From: Oscillospiraceae bacterium
GTDB lineage: Bacteria > Bacillota_A > Clostridia > Oscillospirales > Oscillospiraceae
DNA length: 6,133 nt
Direction of reading: 5' to 3'
Assembly (NCBI GenBank): GCA_017549325.1
Contig: JAFYVA010000012.1
Span: 1-6,133 of the forward strand
Part shown: one piece after another, positions 1-6,067 of the stretch
Position numbering within the stretch: the stretch's first letter is position 1
Layout of the letters: each line of letters begins with the position of its first letter
Notes under the pieces: generated by a model
Told to the model about the DNA's origin: nothing
Seen by the model: only the letters and a program-made list of their open reading frames with translations
The model's database searches: none
Translations under genes and position numbers: made by a program

Positions 1-47
1 CCATTGTAATATGGGGTAGTATGGAAAACTATGAGCATTTTAAGAAA

Positions 48-53
48 AGGAGG
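48..53 (+). promoter_or_regulatory. Shine-Dalgarno that decides the PBP start
   Basis: AGGAGG lies 13 nt before the ATG at 67, which is a rather long spacing. An in-frame ATG at 31 lies upstream of this site and has only a weak GGA before it. The ribosome site therefore favours 67 as the true start. I see no convincing -35/-10 pair in bases 1-66, so the promoter probably lies upstream of the window. Confidence 0.6.
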
Positions 54-66
54 TGCTTCTGTCACG

Positions 67-2727
67 ATGAACAACGACCGTCGTAAGAGAGGGGATACCA
101 CATCCCATCGGCAGCAGCGCGCCAGCCATACAAGTCAGCATTCGACCGGCACACCCCGCGAGGAGGTGCGCCGCTATGACAGCGCCCAGCGGGATGCCCG
201 TCCGGCTCCTGCGAAGAAAAAGAAGAAGCGTTCTGCGTGGCCCTTTGCCATCGGCACCGTGGTGCTGGTGGGCGTGTGCACGGCGCTGATCTTCTGCGTC
301 ATCTTCATGGCGTGGGTCAACTCTTCCCTGAAGGGACACACCGAGGTCTACATCGACGAGTTCGAGACGAAGGTGTCCACGGAGCTGTACTATCAGGACA
401 GCGAGACGGAGGAGTGGGTCATGTACCAGACCCTGTTCATGGACGGCGAGGACCGCATCTGGGTGGGTCTGGACAAGATCCCCGACCATCTGGAGCAGGC
501 CGCCATCGCCATCGAGGACAAGCGTTTTGAGAGACATCCCGGCGTGGATATCAAGGGCACCATCCGTGCCATCCTCTATACCCTGTCGGGCAAGTCCATT
601 CAGGGCGGCTCCACCATCACCCAGCAGACGGTGAAGAATGTCACCGAGGACAATCAGGACACGGTGCTGCGTAAGGTCAAGGAGATCTACCGTGCGTTGG
701 AGATGGAAACGCGCTATGAAAAGGACGAGATCCTCGAGGCCTATCTCAACGAGTGCTATATGGGCCAGTCCTGCTACGGCGTGGAGACGGCCTCGCTGCG
801 CTATTTCGGCGTCCACGTCAACGAGCTGACACTGGCACAGAGTGCAAGCCTCATCTCCATCACCAACAACCCCTCCCAGTTCGGCCCCTTCGAGAGCGAT
901 TGGAGCCGCGAGCAGAACCGCAAGCGCCAGATGCTGGTGCTGGGCGCCATGCTGGATCAGGAGAAGATCACCCAGGCTGAGTACGATGCCGCCGTGGCGG
1001 AGGAAGTGATCTTTGCCAACGGCTACTCCAACACCGGCAACTACTATGGCGAGGCCAAGATGGATACCGAAGAGCTGGCCGAGCAGGAGACCAAGCCCGT
1101 CACCTCTTCCTACAAGGCCCGCAACTCCTACTTCACCGACGCGGTGATCGAGGATGTGGCCGAGGCACTGATGGAGGAGTACGGCTACGATTACAACACC
1201 GCCATCAATAAGGTCTACGGCAGCGGCTATAAGATCTACACCACCCAGAACTACAAGTGGCAGCAGATCGCCGAGGATGTGTTCGAGGATCTGGAGAACA
1301 CGCCCTATTCCATCACCAAGACCGACGGCACCGTCGAACAGCTTCAGGGTGCCATGACCATCATTGACCCCTACACCGGCTATGTGGTCGCCATGGTGGG
1401 CGGCGTGGGTGAAAAGGTCTACGACCGCGGCCTCAACTGGGCCACCACCTACCGCCCCTGCGGCTCGGCCACCAAGCCTATCTCCGTCTATGCCCCCGCT
1501 CTGGATGCCGGCATCATCAACGGTGCCTCCACTGTGGATGACTTCCCCCTGTGGCTCCTCTACACCGGCGACGGTAGGGAAGATCCCAATGACCCCCTGA
1601 AGGAGGGTTCCCCCTGGCCCAAGAACGACTACTCCGGCTTTAACGGTCTGAGTACCATCCGCCGTGCGCTGGTGCGCTCCATGAACACCTGCGCCATCAG
1701 CGTCTGTAATCAGCTGGGCGTGTGGGAGTCCTACGACTTCATGACCTCCAATCTGGGCTTTACCACCCTGACGCAGGACGATGCCACCGCGCTGGGCGCG
1801 ATGGCGCTGGGCGGCTATACCAACGGTGTCACCACCGAGGAGATGGCCGCGGCTTATGGTGCCTTCGTCAACGAGGGTATCTACACCGCTCCCCGCACCT
1901 TCACCCGCGTGGAGGATGCCGACGGCCGCGTGGTGCTGGAGAATGAGATTGACTCCCACGCCGCCATGAAGGCCTCCACCGCCGCCATTATGAACAGCAT
2001 CCTCACCGATGTGGTTTCCGGCGGTACCGGCTCGGGCGCCTACTTCCCCGGTATGTCCATCGCCGGCAAGACCGGTTCCACCAACGATCTGCGCGACCGC
2101 TACTTTGCCGGTTACACCCCCTATCTCAGCGCCGCCTGCTGGGTGGGTTACGAGTCCAATGCCAAGATCAGCTCCGGCGGCGTGAACCCCGCCGTGGCAC
2201 TGTGGAAGAAGGTAATGCAGGAGATCCACTACGATCTGCCCAACACCACCTTCTTCTCCTGCCCCGATCTGGTGCAGGTGACCGTCTGCTCCGACAGCGG
2301 TATGCTGGCCACCACGGCCTGTGAAATGGACAGCCGCGGCAGCCGCGTCCGTACCGAGTGGGTGGCCGTGGACAACCAGCCCACCGAGATGTGCACCATG
2401 CACACCGGCAGCCATATGCTGAACTATCAGCGCCACTACTTCGTCAACTTCCCCGAGGTGGTCGCCGCCGACAGTGACTATGTCCAGTGGGGCGAGCCCA
2501 TCGGCACGCCGCTGGATGGCAGTGTGCTCCATCCCAATTACGGCTTCGGCTTCGGTGAGGACGGCGAGGTGGACGAGTTCGGCCGTCCCATCGGCGGCGG
2601 CAGTCTCAATGGCACCGGCGGCATCGGCGATGCCGACGAACCCGAAAACGACGGCGCGGGCTGGGATCCCGATTCCACCGATAGGGAGCCGGAGAATGGT
2701 GAGCAGTTCATAACTCCCGGAAACTGA
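67..2727 (+). CDS. Class A penicillin-binding protein (PBP1A family), bifunctional transglycosylase/transpeptidase
   Basis: This enzyme polymerises lipid II into glycan strands and crosslinks the stem peptides on the outer face of the membrane. From ATG 67 it has 886 residues, a usual length for the family. Residues 1-57 form a polar cytoplasmic tail ending in a lysine/arginine run (49-55), followed by one membrane anchor at about 58-83. The GT51 domain (about 120-300) has EDKRF with the catalytic Glu150, QGGSTITQQ at 179-187, RKVKE with the likely second Glu206, and then EILEAYLN. The transpeptidase domain (about 425-720) has SATK (nucleophile Ser467, Lys470), SMN at 538-540 and KTGS at 668-671, so both activities look intact. 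A Cys-containing segment (Cys732, 741, 752, 776) follows, then an acidic, glycine-rich tail of about 80 residues. It is ponA-like, but clostridia often carry several class A PBPs, so no symbol is assigned. It is the first gene of an apparent operon with the SLOG gene 5 nt downstream. Confidence 0.96.
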   Translation: MNNDRRKRGDTTSHRQQRASHTSQHSTGTPREEVRRYDSAQRDARPAPAKKKKKRSAWPFAIGTVVLVGVCTALIFCVIFMAWVNSSLKGHTEVYIDEFETKVSTELYYQDSETEEWVMYQTLFMDGEDRIWVGLDKIPDHLEQAAIAIEDKRFERHPGVDIKGTIRAILYTLSGKSIQGGSTITQQTVKNVTEDNQDTVLRKVKEIYRALEMETRYEKDEILEAYLNECYMGQSCYGVETASLRYFGVHVNELTLAQSASLISITNNPSQFGPFESDWSREQNRKRQMLVLGAMLDQEKITQAEYDAAVAEEVIFANGYSNTGNYYGEAKMDTEELAEQETKPVTSSYKARNSYFTDAVIEDVAEALMEEYGYDYNTAINKVYGSGYKIYTTQNYKWQQIAEDVFEDLENTPYSITKTDGTVEQLQGAMTIIDPYTGYVVAMVGGVGEKVYDRGLNWATTYRPCGSATKPISVYAPALDAGIINGASTVDDFPLWLLYTGDGREDPNDPLKEGSPWPKNDYSGFNGLSTIRRALVRSMNTCAISVCNQLGVWESYDFMTSNLGFTTLTQDDATALGAMALGGYTNGVTTEEMAAAYGAFVNEGIYTAPRTFTRVEDADGRVVLENEIDSHAAMKASTAAIMNSILTDVVSGGTGSGAYFPGMSIAGKTGSTNDLRDRYFAGYTPYLSAACWVGYESNAKISSGGVNPAVALWKKVMQEIHYDLPNTTFFSCPDLVQVTVCSDSGMLATTACEMDSRGSRVRTEWVAVDNQPTEMCTMHTGSHMLNYQRHYFVNFPEVVAADSDYVQWGEPIGTPLDGSVLHPNYGFGFGEDGEVDEFGRPIGGGSLNGTGGIGDADEPENDGAGWDPDSTDREPENGEQFITPGN

Positions 2728-2732
2728 GCGCC

Positions 2733-3266
2733 ATGATCCACACACCGGAACGAACCTGCGCCTTCACGGGCCACCGCCCCGAGAAGCTGCCGTGGGGATA
2801 TTACGAAAACGATGAGCGGTGTCAGGCGCTGAAAGAGCGGATGTGGAAGCTGGTGCAGGACCTGTATGACCGGGGCTACCGCCACTTCCTCTGCGGCATG
2901 GCGCAGGGCTGCGACACCTACTTCTGCGAGACGGTGCTGGCCCTGCGGTGTCTGGCTGTGGGCGTGACGGTGGAGGCCGTCATCCCCCATGTGGGACAGG
3001 AGAGCCGCTGGCCGGAGGCTGACCGCGAGCGCTACGAGCGGCTGGTGAATATGTGCGATAAGCGCACGGTGCTGGCCGAGCGCTACAGCGCCGGCTGTAT
3101 GCAGCGACGCAACCGCTATCTGGTGGACAACGCCTCCGTGCTGGTGAGCGTCTACGATGGAAGCGGCGGCGGCACCGGCTATACGGTGGGCTATGCCCTG
3201 CAGCAGAAGGTCGAGATCATCAATCTGGACATCATCGGCGAAGCGCCGCAGCACTACTACTTTTAA
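2733..3266 (+). CDS. SLOG superfamily protein, DUF1273/YpsA-like
   Basis: This 177-residue Rossmann-like protein belongs to the SLOG superfamily, whose members bind nucleotides or related ligands. Visible family motifs are TGHRPE at 12-17, GMAQGCD at 55-61, a Pro85/Gln89/Trp93 cluster, MQRRNRYLVD at 123-132, and YDG followed by GGTGYTVGYA ending at 155. This is the DUF1273 pattern seen in Bacillus YpsA, and the length fits a complete single-domain protein. There is no signal peptide or membrane segment, so it should be cytoplasmic. It starts 5 nt after the PBP stop and its Shine-Dalgarno is weak (GGA about 11 nt upstream), which suggests translational coupling to the PBP. The family assignment is firm. 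The ligand and role are not known; YpsA has been linked to cell division in Firmicutes, which would suit a partner of a PBP. Confidence 0.88.
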   Translation: MIHTPERTCAFTGHRPEKLPWGYYENDERCQALKERMWKLVQDLYDRGYRHFLCGMAQGCDTYFCETVLALRCLAVGVTVEAVIPHVGQESRWPEADRERYERLVNMCDKRTVLAERYSAGCMQRRNRYLVDNASVLVSVYDGSGGGTGYTVGYALQQKVEIINLDIIGEAPQHYYF

Positions 3267-3283
3267 CAGACGAGGAAACGACA

Positions 3284-3535
3284 ATGAAATATACCTATAC
3301 GCCCCGTGGCGTGTGCTCCCGCCGCATGACGGTGGAGCTCAACGACGAGCACATCATCGAGAAGGTGACGGTGGAGGGCGGCTGCAGCGGCAACCTGCAG
3401 GGCATCTCCGCACTGGTGGTGGGCATGAAGGCCGAGGAGGCCATCGCCCGCATGGAGGGTATCTCCTGCGGCGGCAAGCCCACCTCCTGCCCCGATCAGC
3501 TGTCCAAGGCGCTGAGAAAGGCCATTGAGCAGTAA
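3284..3535 (+). CDS. TSCPD domain / TIGR03905-type four-Cys small protein
   Basis: This 83-residue cytoplasmic protein has four cysteines at 11, 34, 62 and 69. It carries a GGCSGNLQG stretch at 32-40 and the name-giving TSCPDQ at 67-72. These match the small stand-alone TSCPD proteins of Clostridia, which resemble the cysteine-rich C-terminal domain of some ribonucleotide reductases. The even set of Cys suggests metal (zinc) binding or redox chemistry, but that is inference and no function is established. The start is well supported: GAGGA at 3272-3276 is followed 7 nt later by ATG. It lies 17 nt after the SLOG gene on the same strand and is followed by a terminator, so it is probably the last gene of the PBP-SLOG-TSCPD transcript. 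Confidence 0.88.
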   Translation: MKYTYTPRGVCSRRMTVELNDEHIIEKVTVEGGCSGNLQGISALVVGMKAEEAIARMEGISCGGKPTSCPDQLSKALRKAIEQ

Positions 3536-3545
3536 AAAACAACAG

Positions 3546-3576
3546 AAAAAAGCACCCCCGATGGGGGTGCTTTTTG
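3546..3576. terminator. Bidirectional intrinsic terminator between convergent genes
   Basis: AGCACCCCC (3551-3559) pairs perfectly with GGGGGTGCT (3563-3571) around a 3-nt GAT loop. Four more A:T pairs extend the stem, using the A-run at 3546-3550 and the T-run at 3571-3575. Read on plus, it ends the TSCPD gene (stop at 3535) with a T-tract. Read on minus, the A-run becomes a six-T tract just after the stop of the F420-ligase homologue (3588). One hairpin can therefore serve both transcripts. Confidence 0.92.
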
Positions 3577-3587
3577 TATTGTCCTGC

Positions 3588-4781
3588 TTACTCGTCGATG
3601 AAGTTATCGAAGTAGCCCTGGATATAGATGACGGGCGTACCCTTATCACCGCTGCCGCTGGTCAGGTCGCACAGGGAGCCCAGCAGATCCACGATGCGGC
3701 GGGGGGTGGTGCCCATGGCGGCCATGTTGCCCACCAGGGAGCCCTGCTGCTTGTTGCGGATCTTCTCCTCCACGGCGGCCTTCAGCTCGGCGCCCTTGAG
3801 CTGGCTGTACTCGCCGTCGGCGATGTTCTTCAGCTTCAGCTCGTTGGGAGTGCCGGCAAGACCGGCGGTGTAGCCGGGGCAGCACTCGGGGTCAGCCATC
3901 TCCCAGATCATGCCCACGGGATCCTTGAAGCAGCCGTCGCCGTAGATCATGGCCTCGATCTGCTTGCCGGTAGCCTCGCTCAGAGCCTTGCCCAGAGCCT
4001 CGGCCACTTCCATGGAGCCGCGGGGGAAGAGCTTGATGCGGCCCTCGTCAGCCTTGTTGCTGCCCAGCAGACCAAAATCGGGGTTGTAGCCGCTGCCCTC
4101 CACGCTCTCGGAGAGGATGTCGTCCAGACCCAGCACCACCTTGGCGCCGGCCTTGGTCAGCTGTGCCTTGCTGCGGAAACGGCTGTGGATGTCGCAGGCG
4201 ATGACGGTATCGGTGTACTTGAGGATATCCTGCACGCGGTTGGAGAGGATGATCTCGGCCTCGGCGCCGGCAGACTCGATGATCTCCTGATAGAAGGAGA
4301 TGTAGTCCATACCGGTGAAGGTGTGGCGCACATCGCCGAACTTGGCGCGGAACTCGTCGGCGGTGAGGGTATCGGTCCAGGGATTGACACCGGCCTCCTC
4401 CACCTGCTCCAGCGTCAGGAACGCGTTGCCCATCTCGTCGGAGGGATAGGACAGCATGACGACCACTTTCTTGCAGCCCATGGCGATGCCGCGCAGAGGC
4501 ACAGAGAAGCGGTTACGGCTGGTGATGGGGAAGGTGAGACCCACGGTGCCGCCGCCGGTACGGCGACGAACATCGGCAGCGATCTGCTCGACGGTGGCGT
4601 AGTTGCCCTGGCAGCGGGCCACCACGGACTCGGTCACGGCAACCACATCCTTGTCGCGGGGCTCGATGTCGTTTGCCTTCAGTGCGTTCAGCACGGTCTC
4701 GGCGACGATCGACACGGCGTCATCGCCGGCGCGGAAGATGGGGGCGCGGATACCGCGCACAACAGTACCAAGAGTTCTCAT
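3588..4781 (-). CDS. Coenzyme F420-0:L-glutamate ligase (CofE) family protein, long clostridial form
   Basis: The protein has 397 residues. Its N-terminal half resembles CofE/F420_ligase proteins: VVRGIRAPIFRAGDD at 7-21, then DKDVVAVTESVVARCQGN at 43-60, matching the family's GDD-L and 'DVVVV..K.VS...G' segments. Archaeal CofE enzymes have about 250 residues. The extra length here includes the blocks SYPSDEMGNAF (111-121), GLLGSNKADEG (238-247), YGDGCFKDPVG (280-290) and SLCDLTSGSGDKGTP (369-383). I recognise these from clostridial proteins annotated by homology as F420-0:glutamate ligase. CofE itself adds gamma-linked glutamates to F420-0 using GTP. Most clostridia are not known to make F420, so the true substrate is probably another molecule. 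No signal peptide or membrane segment is seen. AAAGGA (4792-4797) lies 10 nt before ATG and supports the start. The gene appears monocistronic, with its own strong promoter and terminator. Confidence 0.85.
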   Translation of the reverse strand: MRTLGTVVRGIRAPIFRAGDDAVSIVAETVLNALKANDIEPRDKDVVAVTESVVARCQGNYATVEQIAADVRRRTGGGTVGLTFPITSRNRFSVPLRGIAMGCKKVVVMLSYPSDEMGNAFLTLEQVEEAGVNPWTDTLTADEFRAKFGDVRHTFTGMDYISFYQEIIESAGAEAEIILSNRVQDILKYTDTVIACDIHSRFRSKAQLTKAGAKVVLGLDDILSESVEGSGYNPDFGLLGSNKADEGRIKLFPRGSMEVAEALGKALSEATGKQIEAMIYGDGCFKDPVGMIWEMADPECCPGYTAGLAGTPNELKLKNIADGEYSQLKGAELKAAVEEKIRNKQQGSLVGNMAAMGTTPRRIVDLLGSLCDLTSGSGDKGTPVIYIQGYFDNFIDE

Positions 4782-4840
4782 TGGTGTATCATCCTTTCGA
4801 AATGCTAAAATAGCGGATTAGGAACAACTTTTGACGGTTC

Positions 4841-4890
4841 ATTATAACAAATTCATCTCCATTCGTAAAGTGGAAATTTGTAATTTTTTT
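4841..4890 (-). promoter_or_regulatory. Strong sigma-A promoter with extended -10 and UP-like tract, for the F420-ligase homologue
   Basis: Read on the minus strand, the -10 is a perfect TATAAT (4846-4841) preceded by TG one base upstream (4849-4848), an extended -10. The -35 is TTTACG (4869-4864, four of six consensus bases) at the optimal 17-nt spacing. Directly upstream, bases 4890-4872 read as an A-run followed by AATTACAAATTT, which resembles an UP element. Transcription should begin near 4834, giving a leader of about 50 nt. No clear riboswitch or operator is visible in that leader. Confidence 0.85.
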
Positions 4891-4930
4891 CATCAGCGCT
4901 GCTTATGGAAGATTTGGCGGGATTTAACGG

Positions 4931-4960
4931 ACATAGTTGCGCCACGCAAAACACACAATA
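4931..4960 (+). promoter_or_regulatory. spoIVB: Candidate forespore (sigma-G type) promoter for spoIVB
   Basis: ACATA (4931-4935) partly fits the sigma-G -35 (G-H-A-T-R, lacking the first G). CACAATA (4954-4960) partly fits the -10 (CAT-N-M-TA). The 18-nt spacing is right for this sigma factor. A start near 4967 would give a leader of about 30 nt to the TTG at 4997. No sigma-A pair of similar quality is present on this strand. The match is imperfect and found by eye, so it is tentative. Confidence 0.25.
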
Positions 4961-4982
4961 ATGGCGTCACCGGTGATGAAAA

Positions 4983-4992
4983 AAGGGGTGAT
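4983..4992 (+). promoter_or_regulatory. spoIVB: Near-perfect Shine-Dalgarno that decides a TTG start for spoIVB
   Basis: AAGGGGTGAT differs from the full anti-16S complement AAGGAGGTGAT only by lacking the central A. From the GGGG core it is 8 nt to TTG 4997. It lies downstream of the in-frame candidates TTG 4937, ATG 4961 and ATG 4976, none of which has a comparable site, so 4997 is preferred. Confidence 0.7.
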
Positions 4993-4996
4993 TTGT

Positions 4997-5980
4997 TTGT
5001 ATGAACGAGGCAAAAAACGCGCCGTGGCGGCGCTGGCAAGTATCTGTATGGTGCTTACGCTCCTTACACCGACATCATACGCCCAATCGGGAGCGCGTAC
5101 CGTGATCCCGCTGGGCAAGGCGGTGGGCATCAAGCTGTTTGCACAGGGCGCACTGGTGGTGGCGGTGGAGAACAGCACCGTACTGCAAAAGGGCGATCTG
5201 CTGCTGACGCTGGACGGAGAGGCGGTGTCCTCCACCGAAAAGGTGCAGTCGCTTCTGGAGGAAAACGGCGGCGATGTGCTGACCATGACGGTGCAGCGGG
5301 GAGCGCAGCTTCTGACACTGAACGACACGCCGCAGCGTGGCGGCGACGGCGTGTGGCGGCTGGGTGTATGGATCCGGGATTCTATGGCAGGCGTGGGGAC
5401 ACTGACCTACTATGATCCCGCCACCGGCACCTACGCCGCACTGGGACACGGCATTACCGACGTGGACACGGCGCAGCTCATGACACTTCAAAGCGGCGCG
5501 GTGATGCCCACGCAGATCAGAGCCGTCAACCGCGGCACACCGGGCGCACCGGGCGAGCTCAAGGGCGACTTCTCCGTACAGCGGGATGTGGGTTCGCTGA
5601 CGGCCAACACGCAGCGCGGCATCTTCGGCACGGCGGCTGATGCGACATTTTTCGCAGGTGAGCCCATGGCGGTAGCCGCGCCCCACGAGGTTCTCTGCGG
5701 CGCGGCCACCATTCTTGCCACCGTATCGGGCGAGGAGACGCGGGAATACGCGGTGGAGATCCGCCGGGTGTATGAAGCGGGCCATCAGGGACGGGATATG
5801 CTCATTGAGATCACCGACCCTGCCCTGCTGGCCGTCACAGGCGGCATCGTGCAGGGAATGAGCGGCAGTCCCATCATTCAAAACGGCAAACTGATCGGCG
5901 CCGTGACCCATGTTCTGATCGATGATCCGACAAGAGGGTACGGCATCTTTATCGACAACATGATGAACGCGGCGGGATAA
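4997..5980 (+). CDS. spoIVB: SpoIVB peptidase (family S55), stage IV sporulation protease
   Basis: SpoIVB is made in the forespore, crosses its inner membrane and cuts SpoIVFA, which frees the SpoIVFB protease to activate pro-sigma-K in the mother cell (Bacillus model). From TTG 4997 it has 327 residues; ATG 4976 would give 334. A basic N-terminus and hydrophobic segment (about 9-28, ending SYAQ) form a signal or membrane anchor. A PDZ domain follows (about 38-105). The S55 domain (about 120-325) carries LGHGITDVDT with His151, TDP with Asp274, and GMSGSP with the nucleophile Ser289. The Asp-to-Ser spacing of 15 matches Bacillus Asp363/Ser378. The C-terminal block IGAVTHVLIDDPTRGYGIFIDNM is characteristic. 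The protein is about 100 residues shorter than Bacillus SpoIVB (about 425), mainly before the catalytic domain, but no key residue is missing. It is transcribed divergently from the F420-ligase homologue and is followed by a terminator, so it is probably monocistronic. Confidence 0.95.
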   Translation: MYERGKKRAVAALASICMVLTLLTPTSYAQSGARTVIPLGKAVGIKLFAQGALVVAVENSTVLQKGDLLLTLDGEAVSSTEKVQSLLEENGGDVLTMTVQRGAQLLTLNDTPQRGGDGVWRLGVWIRDSMAGVGTLTYYDPATGTYAALGHGITDVDTAQLMTLQSGAVMPTQIRAVNRGTPGAPGELKGDFSVQRDVGSLTANTQRGIFGTAADATFFAGEPMAVAAPHEVLCGAATILATVSGEETREYAVEIRRVYEAGHQGRDMLIEITDPALLAVTGGIVQGMSGSPIIQNGKLIGAVTHVLIDDPTRGYGIFIDNMMNAAG

Positions 5981-5986
5981 TTTTGC

Positions 5987-6013
5987 GACAGGGGCATTTG
6001 CCCCTGTCATTTT
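5987..6013 (+). terminator. Intrinsic terminator after spoIVB
   Basis: GACAGGGGC (5987-5995) pairs perfectly with GCCCCTGTC (6000-6008) around an ATTT loop. ATTTTCT follows, giving a short T-tract. The hairpin begins 6 nt after the spoIVB stop. The T-run is only four bases, so termination may be incomplete and allow some read-through into the next gene. Confidence 0.85.
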
Positions 6014-6033
6014 CTATGTTTATGTGATATAAT
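6004..6033 (+). promoter_or_regulatory. Sigma-A type promoter of the acetyltransferase gene
   Basis: A perfect TATAAT (6028-6033) is preceded by TGA, giving an extended -10. A -35 of CTGTCA (6004-6009, four of six bases) lies 18 nt upstream, inside the 3' arm of the spoIVB terminator. Transcription would start near 6040, about 28 nt before the ATG at 6068. Confidence 0.65.
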
Positions 6034-6067
6034 CAATTAGAAAAACTTGAATTTAGAGGTAAGAAAA

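Noticed and set aside
37..49. A 13-base match (ATTTTAAGAAAAG) between the PBP leader and the acetyltransferase start at 6071-6083
   Set aside because: Short A/T-rich sequence with no flanking similarity beyond the nearby ATG; probably chance rather than a repeat or attachment site.
31..66. ATG 31 as the PBP start
   Set aside because: It has only a weak ribosome site, while AGGAGG at 48-53 lies inside this extension and points to ATG 67.
40..2745. A 901-codon open frame antisense to the PBP gene
   Set aside because: Its translation is low-complexity (rich in Gly, Ala, His, Val, Leu) with no recognisable domain. It mirrors the GC-rich codon pattern of the PBP, whose full set of catalytic motifs is on the plus strand.
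2538..3284. A minus-strand open frame over the PBP tail and SLOG gene
   Set aside because: No domain or ribosome site is visible, and it overlaps two well-supported plus-strand genes.
3525..4808. A 427-codon plus-strand open frame across the F420-ligase homologue
   Set aside because: It is a shadow: repetitive Gly/Ala/His/Leu composition, it runs through the terminator hairpin, and the minus strand carries the recognisable family motifs, Shine-Dalgarno and promoter.
4822..4840. GAAC...GTTC inverted repeat near the minus-strand transcription start, as an operator
   Set aside because: Only four base pairs with an 11-nt gap; expected by chance.
4831..4848. TTGACG plus TATAAC as a plus-strand sigma-A promoter for spoIVB
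   Set aside because: The two boxes are only 6 nt apart, too close to act together. The same bases form part of the minus-strand promoter.
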